This document shows, piece by piece, positions 47,709-57,067 of a stretch of 64,000 nt of DNA (position 1 is the stretch's first letter; every line of letters starts with the position of its first letter). Location: assembly GCF_014197145.1 (NCBI RefSeq), contig NZ_JACIEZ010000002.1, forward strand, positions 744,001-808,000. The letters are read 5' to 3'. Source of the DNA: Gellertiella hungarica (GTDB lineage Bacteria; Pseudomonadota; Alphaproteobacteria; Rhizobiales; Rhizobiaceae). The position numbers and the translations under genes were made by a program. The notes under the pieces are model-generated. The model had not been told where the DNA came from, searched no databases, and was given only the letters and a program-made list of their open reading frames with translations.

Positions 47709-48323
47709 TCAGCCGGCGAGCCCGTGGGCTGCCAGATCGGCGGCAAGCTTATCCGCCCCGGTATAGAGCACGGCATTCCATCCGGCCTTGCGGGCGCCCT
47801 CCACATTGGCGGCGGAATCGTCGATGAACAGCGTGTGGGCGGGGGCGAGGCCGAAGGTTTCCGCATGCAGCGTGTAGATGCGCAGGTCCGGCTTGATCAG
47901 CCCGACATCGCCCGACACCGTCACGCCGCGGGGCTTCTTCAGGAAGGGGAAGATCTCGTTGGCCTCGGCAAAGGTGTCGCTGGCAAAATTCGTCAGCATG
48001 GTCACGTCCCGGCCTTCCGCGATCAGTCGCTCCATCGCCTGCACGCTTTCGGGATAGGCATAGGGCACCATCTCCCGCCAGTGGCGGCGGAAGGCGCGGA
48101 TATGGCTTTCCCGGTCGGGATGCAGCGCGATCAGCAGTTTTTCCGCTTCTTCCCAGCTGCGGCCGCGATCCTGCTCGATGTTCCAGTCATGGGTGCAGAT
48201 GTTCTCGAAGAACCAGGCGCGTTCCTTCTCGTCCGGGATCAGCCGGCTGAAGGGAATGTTCGGATCGTAATGGATCAGAACCCGGCCGATGTCGAAAACG
48301 ATGTGGCGGATGTCGGCAGTCAT
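47709..48323 (-). CDS. HAD-family phosphatase (YihX-like)
   Basis: The 204-residue protein has the HAD motifs FDIGRVLIHYD (nucleophile Asp, with Gly at the second acid position as in the YihX group), MLTNFASDTF, KPDLRIYTLHAETFGL and FIDDSAANVEGARKAGWNAVLY. YihX of E. coli is an alpha-D-glucose-1-phosphatase, but the substrate here is not known. Its ATG overlaps the mutY stop by four bases (ATGA), so it is co-translated with mutY. It ends six bases from the convergent glycosyltransferase gene. Confidence 0.9.
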   Translation of the reverse strand: MTADIRHIVFDIGRVLIHYDPNIPFSRLIPDEKERAWFFENICTHDWNIEQDRGRSWEEAEKLLIALHPDRESHIRAFRRHWREMVPYAYPESVQAMERLIAEGRDVTMLTNFASDTFAEANEIFPFLKKPRGVTVSGDVGLIKPDLRIYTLHAETFGLAPAHTLFIDDSAANVEGARKAGWNAVLYTGADKLAADLAAHGLAG

Positions 48324-49414
48324 GGTTGTCCTTTTCTCTTCATGCGCATGGCGTCGGGAATGGCGGCGGCGATCGCCTTTTTCATGACCGTCGGCAGCGC
48401 CGCCCGATCAAGTTTTTCGACAGGCTGCCACCATCCGTCATCCGCCTCATGGCAAATCTTCATGTCGGCACGATAAATGCTGAGCCGCAGCTCGAAATGC
48501 GTGAAAACATGGGTGATCGTCCCGGCGCTCTGCCAGTCGGCGGCAAAGGGGGCGGCGCAGACGCCGGTCTCGCCGTCGAGGCGCGCGGTCCAGCCCGTTC
48601 CCGGCACTTCCGTCATGCCGCCGAGAAGCCCGCTCTCCGGCCGGCGGCGGAGGAAGACCTGCTGGCCGGGGCCGACGGCAACGAAGGCCGCGCCGACCCG
48701 CACCGGCTTGTCCTTCCGGGCCGCCTTGACGGGATAGAGTTCCGGGTCGCCCTCCTTCAGGGCGCGGCATTCCTCCTTCAGCGGACAGAGCACGCAGGCC
48801 GGCCGGCGGGGCGTGCAGATGGTCGCGCCGAGATCCATCATCGCCTGGGCGAAATCGCCGGGCCGGTCATCCGGCACCATGTCCCCGGTCCGGGCCCTGA
48901 TTTCGGGCTTGGCGGCGGGCAGGGGGGTGTCGATGGCAAACAGCCGCGTGACCACCCGTTCCACATTGCCGTCCACCACGGTGGCCTTGCGGTTGAAGGC
49001 GATGGCGGCAATCGCCGCTGCGGTATAGGCGCCGATGCCGGGCAGCGCGCGCAGCGCCTCCTCGGTATCGGGAAACTGCCCGCCATGGCCGGAGGCCACC
49101 GCCTCCGCGCATTTCTTCAGGTTGCGGGCCCGCGCATAGTAGCCGAGGCCGGCCCAGGCGCTCATCACCTCTTCCACCGGTGCGGCGGCCAGATCGCGGA
49201 CCGTCGGCCAGGTGCGGGTGAAGCGGTCGAAATAGGCCTTCACCGCCTGCACGGTGGTCTGCTGCAGCATCACTTCGGAAAGCCAGACCCGGTAGGGATC
49301 GGTGCGCATGCCCTTCACCCCCTCGGCGGGGTTGGTGCGCCAGGGCAGTTCGCGATGGTGGCGGTCATACCAGTCGAGCAGGCGGCGGCTCGTATCGCCC
49401 TTCAGGTCTTGCAT
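48320..49414 (-). CDS. mutY: A/G-specific adenine glycosylase MutY
   Basis: MutY removes adenine mispaired with 8-oxoguanine, preventing G-to-T mutations. The product of about 364 residues has the catalytic glutamate in SEVMLQQTTV, the helix-hairpin-helix LPGIGAYTAAAIAAIAF, and catalytic aspartate in VVDGNVERV. The 4Fe-4S ligands appear as C-x6-C-x2-C-x5-C (CTPRRPACVLCPLKEEC). The C-terminal NUDIX-like domain for 8-oxoG recognition is present (VFLRRRPESGLLGGMTEVPG, then THVFTHFELRL). ATG 49414 is preferred because GGAGACGAG lies immediately upstream; the frame is open to 49450. Confidence 0.96.
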   Translation of the reverse strand: MQDLKGDTSRRLLDWYDRHHRELPWRTNPAEGVKGMRTDPYRVWLSEVMLQQTTVQAVKAYFDRFTRTWPTVRDLAAAPVEEVMSAWAGLGYYARARNLKKCAEAVASGHGGQFPDTEEALRALPGIGAYTAAAIAAIAFNRKATVVDGNVERVVTRLFAIDTPLPAAKPEIRARTGDMVPDDRPGDFAQAMMDLGATICTPRRPACVLCPLKEECRALKEGDPELYPVKAARKDKPVRVGAAFVAVGPGQQVFLRRRPESGLLGGMTEVPGTGWTARLDGETGVCAAPFAADWQSAGTITHVFTHFELRLSIYRADMKICHEADDGWWQPVEKLDRAALPTVMKKAIAAAIPDAMRMKRKGQP

Positions 49415-49666
49415 CTCGTCTCCGGTCCGTCTCCGACATCTCCCGGCCATGATCCTGCCCTAGGGCTGTCATCCGGGACAGGCCGCGCCGGGCTTCGCTT
49501 CCCGCCGCGTCGTCCATTCGTGCCGCGCCGGGCTGTAGCGGAAAAGGGCGCGCCGCGACAGGGGGCTCTCCGGCGCTGCGGACAACTTCCCGTGACAGGC
49601 CGGGCCGGATTGTCAGAGGGTCGCAAATCGGCTAGCGATCCGGGGAAAAGGATGCACGGTACGCGC

Positions 49667-50407
49667 ATGAAATTGCCCATCTATGCCATCAATCTCGACC
49701 GCTCGCAAAGCCGTTGGGACGATCTTCAGGCAAGCGCCGCGCGTCAGGGGCTTGCGCTCACGCGCGTGTCCGCGGTGGATGGCAGGACCGTGGCCGAGGC
49801 GGAGCGCGCCGATGCATCCGACGCCGGCTTCCGCCGGCATGCCGGACGCATCATGCGCCCGGGGGAATATGGCTGCTACCAGAGCCACCTGAAGGCGCTC
49901 GATCTCATCGTCGCATCCGGGGTGCCCGCCGCCATCATCGTCGAGGATGACGCGGATTTCGGTCCCGATTTCATGGCCCGCGCCGAGGCCCTGCTGGAGG
50001 CCTGCCCGCAGGCAGAGGTCATCAAGCTCTTCAACCACCGCATCCGCGGCTTCCGCAAAAAGGCCGAAAGCCGGTTCGGCGATCAGATCGGCCGCTGCAT
50101 CCACGGGCCGCAGGGCTCGGCCGCCTGCTATCTCGTCACCGCAAGCGGCGCGGCCAAGCTCGCCCGCGCCTTGCGCCCCATGGTGCTGCCTTTCGATGTG
50201 GATCTCGAAAGGGGATGGAAAACCGGCGCTGCAACCTATACGGTGCATTCCGACCTTATCAGCCTGGGACCGCTCAATATTGAAACGGAAATCGGAACGC
50301 GCGAGGATTACAGGCAAACGCGTCTGCCTGCATGGAAGCGAATGCCCACACATGTTTTCAGAGCAGTGGATTATGCACGCCGCATGATCTACGCATCACT
50401 ACTCTAG
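49667..50407 (+). CDS. glycosyltransferase family 25 (LPS/LOS type)
   Basis: The 246-residue protein has the GT25 pattern: IYAINLDRSQSRWDDL (residues 4-19), AVDGRTV, RPGEYGCYQSHLKALDLIV and AAIIVEDDADFGPDFM with the metal-binding DD. The second half has HGPQGSAACYLVTASGAAKLARAL. GT25 enzymes add galactose or similar sugars to lipooligosaccharide. ATG 49652, with a GGGG-AAAAGG ribosome-binding site, is an alternative start adding five residues. It forms a unit with the downstream O-antigen-ligase-like gene, placed between mutY and dciA. Confidence 0.9.
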   Translation: MKLPIYAINLDRSQSRWDDLQASAARQGLALTRVSAVDGRTVAEAERADASDAGFRRHAGRIMRPGEYGCYQSHLKALDLIVASGVPAAIIVEDDADFGPDFMARAEALLEACPQAEVIKLFNHRIRGFRKKAESRFGDQIGRCIHGPQGSAACYLVTASGAAKLARALRPMVLPFDVDLERGWKTGAATYTVHSDLISLGPLNIETEIGTREDYRQTRLPAWKRMPTHVFRAVDYARRMIYASLL

Positions 50408-50417
50408 GTATTTTCAT

Positions 50418-51749
50418 ATGGCCACCGATTTCAACGACCGCCCCATGCCGATTGCGGCAGCGCTGGGCTTCCTGCTCTGGCTGCTCATGCTGAGCGCAAG
50501 CCTTGTCGAAACCGATGCCTATCGATTTGCTGCCATTTTCGTGGCGATCTACGGCATCTGGATCTACTATCGCATCGCGCCCCGCCCGGCGCCTTCCTTC
50601 ATGGCCTGGTATTGCCTGGCCTGGTCCGTCTACGTGCTTGTCCGTTTCGCCTATGGCTATTTCGGCAGCCCCAATCTGGAACATGGCTCGTCCGAATGGC
50701 TCTACGCCTTTCCGATGTTCTTCGGCGGCATCGGCATCGGGCTCACGCGGATGCGCTTCTATATCGAGCAGGTGCTCCTCGCCTTCTTCGTTCTGGCGGC
50801 CCTGTTTCTCGCCGCCTCGCAGCACTGGTGGGTGATCGCCTCCGGCAATCCCGTCATTCCGCTTTACCACAACAACCAGATCCACGGGGCCGTGGCCTGC
50901 GGGCTGATCATGATCGGCGCCTTCTACTGGTTTCTGCATTATGCGGCCCGGGGCATCCGCAGCAGCCCCTACGGCCTTGCGGCGGCGGCCCTGACGCCGG
51001 TCATCGTCCTGCTCTGTCTGATCTCCATCCTCGGCTCCCAGTCCAAGGGGGTGTGGCTGGCGCTTCTCGGCACCGTTCCGGTGGCGGCGATCCTCATCCT
51101 GGCAACCGAGCGGCGCGCCGCCATCCGCTTTGCCGTCGCGGCCCTGGTACTGCTTGTGGCGGGCTGGGCCTTCCTTTTCCGGGAGCGCCTGTGGCTGCGG
51201 GCCGGCTCCACGGTGGAGGCCACACTGGGGCTCGTCCGCGACTACAGCGCCAGCCAGAGCCTCTCCGCCTTCCTCCAGCAGAAGATCGCATCAGGCACCA
51301 TCCCCGAATCCATGAATGCGCGGCTGGAGCTGTGGTACAATGCCTGCGAGCTGATCCGGCAGGCACCCTGGTTCGGCCATGGCAATTTCTGGATCGAGCG
51401 CTGGGAACAGACGCGCTATGCGGATGTGGGCTATTATCTGATGCACAACGGCTATCTGGAAATCCTGATCCGCCACGGCATCGTCGGCTTTCTCGCGCTT
51501 GCCTTCATGCTGGCGGCGCTGGTGGGCATGACCTGGCGCGGCTATCGCAAGGGCTTCGTGGCGCCTGCCGCCATGCAGGCCTATCTGATGCTGCTCCTGT
51601 TCTTTGCGCTCACGCTGCTGTCGAACTCCAACAACCGGCTGGCCATCGGCGAGTCGCTCGCCATGCTGACGGGCGGCGTCGCCTTCTATGCGCAGGCGAT
51701 GGAGCGCTACACGGCGGCCCTTGCGGCCCGTGCCGGGAAGGAGGCCTGA
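50418..51749 (+). CDS. O-antigen ligase / polymerase (Wzy/WaaL-like) membrane protein
   Basis: The 443-residue protein has about eleven hydrophobic segments and a large periplasmic loop between about residues 265 and 335. That loop ends in ARLELWYNACELIRQAPWFGHGNFWIERWEQTRY and is followed by YYLMHNGYLEILIRHGIVGFLALAFML, the H-N-x-(Y/F)-L motif of the Wzy_C domain. Such proteins attach or polymerise surface polysaccharide. It lies ten bases after the GT25 gene, suggesting joint action on LPS or another glycan. The exact substrate is unknown. Confidence 0.9.
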   Translation: MATDFNDRPMPIAAALGFLLWLLMLSASLVETDAYRFAAIFVAIYGIWIYYRIAPRPAPSFMAWYCLAWSVYVLVRFAYGYFGSPNLEHGSSEWLYAFPMFFGGIGIGLTRMRFYIEQVLLAFFVLAALFLAASQHWWVIASGNPVIPLYHNNQIHGAVACGLIMIGAFYWFLHYAARGIRSSPYGLAAAALTPVIVLLCLISILGSQSKGVWLALLGTVPVAAILILATERRAAIRFAVAALVLLVAGWAFLFRERLWLRAGSTVEATLGLVRDYSASQSLSAFLQQKIASGTIPESMNARLELWYNACELIRQAPWFGHGNFWIERWEQTRYADVGYYLMHNGYLEILIRHGIVGFLALAFMLAALVGMTWRGYRKGFVAPAAMQAYLMLLLFFALTLLSNSNNRLAIGESLAMLTGGVAFYAQAMERYTAALAARAGKEA

Positions 51750-51750
51750 G

Positions 51751-52302
51751 ATGGCGGGCGCTGGCGGCGGGTCCGGATCCGGCACGTCATCAGGCTTTTC
51801 GCGCCGGGGCGTCGCCCAGGTCAGCGAGATCGCCAATCCGATGATCGATCGGGTGCTGGCGAAGAAGGCCGGCATATCGACCGCGCTGCTCGGCAGCTGG
51901 GACGAGATTGCCGGCGCCGATTTCGCCGATACCACCCGCCCGGAAAAGATCACCTGGCCCCGCCGCGACTATGGCGGCAGCGACGGCGGCTACGAGCCTG
52001 GCGTGCTGACCATCGCCTGCGAGGGCGCGCGTGCGCTTTTCCTCACCCATGCGCAGGGCGAGCTCATCAGCCGCATCAATACCTTCTTCGGCTTTCCGGC
52101 GATCCGCCAGATCCGCATCGTCCAGAAGCCGGTTTCGGTCGCGCCGCGCCGCAGCCGCAAGCCGCCGCCGCTCACCGGGGCAGCCGCCGCACGGCTGGAG
52201 GACCTCATGGACGGCGTGGAGGAGGGGCCGCTTCGCGAGGCGCTGAAGCGGCTCGGCACGGCGGTTTATTCCCCGAACCGGCCTACGGGCCGATCACGGT
52301 AA
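51751..52302 (+). CDS. dciA: DciA-like DUF721 protein (replicative helicase loader)
   Basis: The 183-residue protein contains a DUF721 core (VSEIANPMIDRVLAKKAGISTALLGSWDEIAG, LTIACEGARALFLTHAQGELISRINTFFG and IRIVQKPV, about 22-130). This is the DciA family, which loads the replicative helicase DnaB in bacteria lacking DnaC. A disordered glycine/serine N-terminus and a C-terminal LEDLMDGVEEGPLREALKRLG helix flank the core. It starts directly after the ligase gene (one base apart) with AAGGAGG upstream. The neighbourhood dciA-dsbA-smc is conserved in related bacteria. Confidence 0.88.
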   Translation: MAGAGGGSGSGTSSGFSRRGVAQVSEIANPMIDRVLAKKAGISTALLGSWDEIAGADFADTTRPEKITWPRRDYGGSDGGYEPGVLTIACEGARALFLTHAQGELISRINTFFGFPAIRQIRIVQKPVSVAPRRSRKPPPLTGAAAARLEDLMDGVEEGPLREALKRLGTAVYSPNRPTGRSR

Positions 52303-52437
52303 ATTCAACGGCTTGGCGACATTCAGCCGCCATCTTTTCGCGTCAGGAAAGGGCCGAGACCCTTGTGAGCCGCCCCGTGCCGTACTACCAAGGGCGGACT
52401 TTTTGACATGACCCGAACCACCGATGGGGTAAACAGG

Positions 52438-53187
52438 ATGCCGAGCTTCGATCTCACCCTCACCAAGCGCCGCCTGCTGTCCGGCATGGCGCTGACCGTC
52501 AGCGCCGTGGCCCTTGCCGCCTGCAGCGAGGAGAAGAAGGCCGAAGCGCCGAAGGCGCCCGAGGCCCCGGCAACGACCGATGCCGCAACCACCGCCTCCA
52601 CCACGCCCGCTGCCAAGGCGGAAATTCCCCAGGCCGACGGCGACGTGGACATGGCCAAGGTGCTGGAGCCCGGCCCGCTGCCGGAAATGGCGCTCGGACC
52701 CGCCGATGCCAAGGTGACCGTCGTCGAATACATGTCGATGACCTGCCCGCACTGCGCCCACTTCCACAACGAGACCTTCGACAAGATCAAGGAAAAATAC
52801 GTGGACACCGGCAAGGTGCGCTTCATCATCCGCGAATTCCCCTTCGATCCGCGCGCGGCAGCCGCCTTCATGCTGGCGCGCTGCGCGCCCAACAACACCT
52901 ATTTCCCCATGGTCTCCATGCTGTTCAAGCAGCAGCAGACCTGGGCTGCAGCCGAAGACGGCAAGGCCGCCCTGCTGCAGATGTCGAAACTCGCCGGTTT
53001 TACACAGGAGAGCTTCGAGAAGTGCTTGACGGACCAGAAGCTTCTGAATGATGTCAATGCAGTCAGGGAGCGCGGCGCCAAGGACTTCGGCGTCAACGCC
53101 ACGCCCACCTTCCTGATCAACGGAAAACGCTACGCGGGAGCCATGTCGTTTGAGACCATGTCCGCGCTTCTGGACAGCCTCCTCTGA
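52438..53187 (+). CDS. DsbA-family thiol-disulfide oxidoreductase, lipoprotein
   Basis: The 249-residue protein begins MPSFDLTLTKRRLLSGMALT with a twin-basic leader and a lipobox (VALAACSE), followed by a long Ala/Pro/Lys linker (about 25-75). The thioredoxin domain carries the active site MTCPHCAHFHN (CPHC) and the cis-proline in NATPTFLINGKRYAG. It probably catalyses disulfide formation in the periplasm while membrane-anchored. ATG 52438 is chosen because it gives a signal sequence; the frame is open from 52408. It lies directly upstream of smc. Confidence 0.9.
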   Translation: MPSFDLTLTKRRLLSGMALTVSAVALAACSEEKKAEAPKAPEAPATTDAATTASTTPAAKAEIPQADGDVDMAKVLEPGPLPEMALGPADAKVTVVEYMSMTCPHCAHFHNETFDKIKEKYVDTGKVRFIIREFPFDPRAAAAFMLARCAPNNTYFPMVSMLFKQQQTWAAAEDGKAALLQMSKLAGFTQESFEKCLTDQKLLNDVNAVRERGAKDFGVNATPTFLINGKRYAGAMSFETMSALLDSLL

Positions 53188-53249
53188 TCCTCGCGCCCCG
53201 CGCGCGGGGCGGGGTTTTCGCGTGCTGAGCGGGCTGAGGGTGATGGACC

Positions 53250-53395
53250 GCACCCCCGTGTTTCCCTGCACGCTGTCGGATGTGCCGCACCGCACCCCCC
53301 TCTGTCCCTGCCGGGACATCTCCCCGGGCGGACGAGCTTCGCTCGCCGCGAGGGGGGAGGGGGGTGCACATCGGCAAACGCACCCATCCCCTGGA
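53250..53395. repeat. single palindromic intergenic repeat unit before smc
   Basis: One copy of the intergenic element also found at 41.4 and 57.6 kb: GCACCCCCCTCTGTCCCTGC, then CATCTCCCC, and a variant hairpin (CGGACGAGC / GCTCGCCGCG). It ends in GAGGGGGGTGCACATCGG. It fills the gap between the DsbA-like gene and smc. Confidence 0.75.
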
Positions 53396-53403
53396 GCCAC
53401 CCC

Positions 53404-56400
53404 ATGAAGTTCAACAAGCTTCGCCTGGTCGGCTTCAAGTCCTTCGTGGAACCATCCGAATTCATCATCGAGCGCGGACTGACCGGCGTCGTCGGGCCGA
53501 ACGGCTGCGGCAAGTCGAACCTTGTCGAGGCGCTGCGCTGGGTGATGGGGGAGAACTCCTACAAGAACATGCGCGCATCCGGCATGGATGACGTGATCTT
53601 TTCCGGCTCGGCCAACCGTCCCGCCCGCAACACGGCGGAGGTGGGCCTCTTCCTCGACAATTCCGACCGCACCGCGCCCGCCGCCTTCAACGATGCCGAC
53701 GAGATCCAGGTCACGCGCCGGATCGAGCGCGAGCAGGGCTCCGTCTACCGCATCAATGGCAAGGAAGCCCGCGCCAAGGACGTGCAGCTGCTCTTTGCCG
53801 ATGCCTCCACCGGCGCGCGCTCGCCCTCGATGGTCGGGCAGGGGCGGATCGGGGAGCTGATCCAGGCGAAGCCCCAGGCGCGCCGCCAGTTGCTCGAAGA
53901 GGCCGCCGGCATTTCCGGCCTGCATTCGCGCCGCCACGAGGCCGAGCTTCGCCTGCGCGCCGCCGAAACCAATCTGGAGCGGCTGGAGGATGTGGTCGCG
54001 CAGCTCGAAAGCCAGATCGAAAGCCTGAAGCGGCAGGCACGGCAGGCCAACCGCTTCAAGATGCTGTCGGCCGATATCCGCGCCCGAGAGGCCATGCTGC
54101 TGCATATCCGCTGGGTGCAGGCGAAGGAGGCCGAGGCCGAGGCGACGAGCGCGCTGAACCAGGCGACCGTCGTCGTCGCCGAGCGGGCGCAGGCCCAGAT
54201 GGAGGCCGCAAAGGAGCAGGCGATCGCCGCCCACAAGCTGCCGGAACTGCGCGAGGAGGAGGCGAAGGTGGCGGCCGCCCTTCAGCGCCTGCAATTTGCC
54301 CGCGCCCAGCTGGAGGAAGATGCCGGCCGCCTGCTGAAGCGCCGCGACGAGCTGATGCGCCGCCTGTCGCATCTGGCCGAGGACATTGCCCGCGAGGAGC
54401 GCCTCGTTTCCGAAAATGCCGGCGTGATTGCGAGACTGAACGAGGAAGAGGCGGAGCTGGATGAGCTGCTCGCCGATGCGGGCAGTGCGGCGGAGGAAAT
54501 CCTCGCTGCCTTCTCCGAGGCCTCGCACCGGCTTTCCGAGAGCGAGCAGGCCTTCCAGAAGCTCACCGCTGAGCGCGCCGAGGCGGGTGCCCGCCGCGGC
54601 CAGCTGGAGCGCGCGATCCGCGATGCGGGCGACCGCCGCCAGCGTCTCGACCATCAGAAGACCGAGGCCAGCCGCGAGCTCGCTGCCATCGACGAGCGGA
54701 TGAAGAGCCTGCCCGATCCCGCCGAACGGCAGGATATTCTCGAGGCGGTTGAGGAGGCGCTGTCGCGCCATCTCGGCGACATTCAGGGGCTGGAACAGGC
54801 CGTCAGCGCCGCCCGGGGCGCGGAAGCCATGGCCCGCAAGCCGCTCGATGCCGCCCGCCAGCGCCTTGCCGGCCTCGAGACGGAAGCCCGCACCATAGGC
54901 AAGATCCTGTCCGCCGACGAAAGCGATGGCGGTTTCCGCGCCGTGGCGGAAGACATTGCCGTATCCCGCGGCTTCGAGGCGGCACTCGGCGCCGTGCTCG
55001 GCGACGACCTGCAATCCTCGCTCGATCCCGAGGCCCCGGCCCACTGGATCGAAAACGGCGATCCGGCCAACGATCCGCCGCTGCCCGGCAATGCGGTTCC
55101 GCTCTCCCGTCACGTGCAGGCGCCGAAGGCGCTCGCCCGCCGTCTCGGCCAGATCGGCGTGATCGAGCCGGAGCAGGCCGAACTCCTGCAGAAGCAGCTG
55201 CGCCCCGGCCAGCGCCTGGTGACGAAGGCGGGCGCGGTGTTCCGCTGGGACGGCCATGTGACGGGTGCCGATGCGCCGGGAGCAGCCGCGCTTCGCCTTG
55301 CCCAGAAGAACCGGCTTCAGGAGATCGAGGAGGAGCGGACGCTCGCCGAGGATGCGCTTGCCGCGGCGGAAGAGCAGCTCGGCGCTGCCGAGGACGAGAT
55401 CCGCATGGCCGAAGGCCGGCTTGCCGGTGCGCGCGACAGAAGCCGGGATCTTCAGCGCCAGGTGGCGGATGCCCGCGAGGAGCTGACCCGCGCCGAGCGC
55501 GCCTCCGGCGATCTTCTCCGCCGCCGGGACGTCATCCGCGAGACGATCGCCCAGTTCGAGAACCAGATCGAGGAGATTGCGGAGGCGCTGGAGGAGGCGC
55601 GCGCCGAACTGGAGGATCAGCCCGACCTTTCCGAGATCGAGGCAAAGCTGCGCGAGCAGCAGATGGTGGTGGCGACCGATCGCGGCCTGCTGGCCGAGGC
55701 GCGGGCCCGCCACGAGGGCTTCAACCGCGAGAACGACCAGCGCCAGCGCCGGCTTCTGGCGATCCGGCAGGAGCGTGCGAGCTGGGAAAGCCGGGGCGCC
55801 GGTGCCGCCGCCCAGATCGAGCGGCTGCGCGAGCGCGAGGAAGAGGCGCGGGAGGAAATGGCGGGTCTCGACGAGGCCCCGGAGGAATTCGAGGAAAAGC
55901 GCCGGTCGCTGATGTCGGCGCTGCAGGCAGCGGAAGCCGCCCGCCGCGAGGCTGCCGACAGGCTTGCCGAGGCCGAAACCCGCCAGCGCGAGGCCGACCA
56001 GCTGGCCGCCCGCGCCCTTGCCGAGCTCGCCGAAGCCCGCGAACGGCGCGGCCGCGCCGAGGAACGGCTCGTCTCCGCCCGCGAGCGCCGGCAGGAAGGC
56101 GAGGCCCGCATCCGCGAGGCGCTGTCGGTCGAGCCGCACGAGGCGATCCGCTTCACCGGCATCGGTGCGGCCGACGAACTCCCCGATCCGCGCGAGGTGG
56201 AGCGCGAACTCGAGCGGCTGAAGATCGAGCGCGAGCGGCTGGGTGCGGTGAACCTCCGTGCCGAGGAGGAATCGCGCGAGCTCTCGGAAAAGCTCGCCGC
56301 CCTCATCCGCGAGCGCGACGACGTGATCGACGCGATCAAGAAGCTGCGCGCCGCGATCCAGAGCCTCAACCGCGAAGGCCGCGAGCGGCTGATCGCCGCC

Positions 56401-56862
56401 TTCGACGTGGTGAACGCCCAGTTCCAGCGGCTTTTCACCCATCTCTTCGGCGGCGGTACGGCGGAGCTGCAGCTCATCGAAAGCGACGACCCGCTGGATG
56501 CCGGCCTCGAAATCCTCGCCCGCCCGCCGGGGAAGAAGCCGCAGACCATGACGCTGCTCTCGGGCGGCGAACAGGCACTCACCGCCATGGCGCTCATCTT
56601 CGCGGTGTTCCTGACGAACCCCGCGCCGATCTGCGTGCTGGACGAGGTGGACGCGCCCCTCGACGACCACAACGTGGAGCGCTACTGCAACCTCATGGAC
56701 GAAATGGCGGCCTCCACCGAAACCCGCTTCATCGTCATCACCCACAACCCCATCACCATGGCCCGCATGAACCGCCTCTTCGGCGTCACCATGGCCGAAC
56801 AGGGGGTATCCCAGCTCGTCAGCGTGGATCTGCAGACGGCAGCGGAGCTGGTGGAGGGTTGA
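53404..56862 (+). CDS. smc: chromosome segregation protein SMC
   Basis: SMC is the ATPase of the condensin-like complex that compacts and resolves replicated chromosomes with ScpA and ScpB. The 1,152-residue protein has the Walker A loop GPNGCGKSNLVEAL (31-44), long coiled coils (about 165-500 and 640-980, rich in Glu/Arg/Ala), and a hinge near 500-600 (GGFRAVAEDIAVSRGFEAALGAVLG). The C-terminal ATPase half has the signature LSGGEQALTAMALIFAVF (about 1056-1073) and Walker B ICVLDEVDAPLDDHNVERY. Length is normal. The final 27 bases of coding sequence are duplicated 509 bp downstream. Confidence 0.97.
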   Translation: MKFNKLRLVGFKSFVEPSEFIIERGLTGVVGPNGCGKSNLVEALRWVMGENSYKNMRASGMDDVIFSGSANRPARNTAEVGLFLDNSDRTAPAAFNDADEIQVTRRIEREQGSVYRINGKEARAKDVQLLFADASTGARSPSMVGQGRIGELIQAKPQARRQLLEEAAGISGLHSRRHEAELRLRAAETNLERLEDVVAQLESQIESLKRQARQANRFKMLSADIRAREAMLLHIRWVQAKEAEAEATSALNQATVVVAERAQAQMEAAKEQAIAAHKLPELREEEAKVAAALQRLQFARAQLEEDAGRLLKRRDELMRRLSHLAEDIAREERLVSENAGVIARLNEEEAELDELLADAGSAAEEILAAFSEASHRLSESEQAFQKLTAERAEAGARRGQLERAIRDAGDRRQRLDHQKTEASRELAAIDERMKSLPDPAERQDILEAVEEALSRHLGDIQGLEQAVSAARGAEAMARKPLDAARQRLAGLETEARTIGKILSADESDGGFRAVAEDIAVSRGFEAALGAVLGDDLQSSLDPEAPAHWIENGDPANDPPLPGNAVPLSRHVQAPKALARRLGQIGVIEPEQAELLQKQLRPGQRLVTKAGAVFRWDGHVTGADAPGAAALRLAQKNRLQEIEEERTLAEDALAAAEEQLGAAEDEIRMAEGRLAGARDRSRDLQRQVADAREELTRAERASGDLLRRRDVIRETIAQFENQIEEIAEALEEARAELEDQPDLSEIEAKLREQQMVVATDRGLLAEARARHEGFNRENDQRQRRLLAIRQERASWESRGAGAAAQIERLREREEEAREEMAGLDEAPEEFEEKRRSLMSALQAAEAARREAADRLAEAETRQREADQLAARALAELAEARERRGRAEERLVSARERRQEGEARIREALSVEPHEAIRFTGIGAADELPDPREVERELERLKIERERLGAVNLRAEEESRELSEKLAALIRERDDVIDAIKKLRAAIQSLNREGRERLIAAFDVVNAQFQRLFTHLFGGGTAELQLIESDDPLDAGLEILARPPGKKPQTMTLLSGGEQALTAMALIFAVFLTNPAPICVLDEVDAPLDDHNVERYCNLMDEMAASTETRFIVITHNPITMARMNRLFGVTMAEQGVSQLVSVDLQTAAELVEG

Positions 56863-57067
56863 GGGACGTTAAGGTCGCTTCGCACATCGCAATCTTCCTC
56901 CGCCAACATTCTTCGAGGCGCGAGGTCATGTCGATCCACTCCCCGACCAGAGTAATCTTAATGTGGTATCGGGGGATAAGATTGCCGTCGTGACCGTAAA
57001 GGTCGTCAATTTTCTTATTTGTTTTTGAAATATTTTCTATGAGACGCTCTTTCAAATCTGTGTTCAT
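56819..57067 (-). CDS. hypothetical protein in an AT-rich insert after smc, possibly 5'-truncated
   Basis: From ATG 57067 the frame encodes 82 residues (MNTDLKERLIENISKTNKKI, then RYHIKITLVGEWIDMTSRLEECWRRKIAMCEA). The same frame is open upstream to 57283 without a start codon (about 154 residues in all), ending antisense to the last 44 bases of smc. Composition is far more AT-rich than the neighbours. I recognise no family. It lies within a 509-bp segment bounded by direct repeats of the smc 3' end, so it looks like the remnant of an inserted gene. An overlapping plus-strand frame (57086-57385) is also open, so coding status is uncertain. Confidence 0.4.
   Translation of the reverse strand: MNTDLKERLIENISKTNKKIDDLYGHDGNLIPRYHIKITLVGEWIDMTSRLEECWRRKIAMCEATLTSLNPPPAPLPSADPR

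Noticed and set aside
52294-56745. 1,483-codon open frame on the minus strand across smc
   Set aside because: It is antisense to smc and its neighbours, low-complexity Leu/Gly/Ala/Arg, without domains; a codon-bias shadow.
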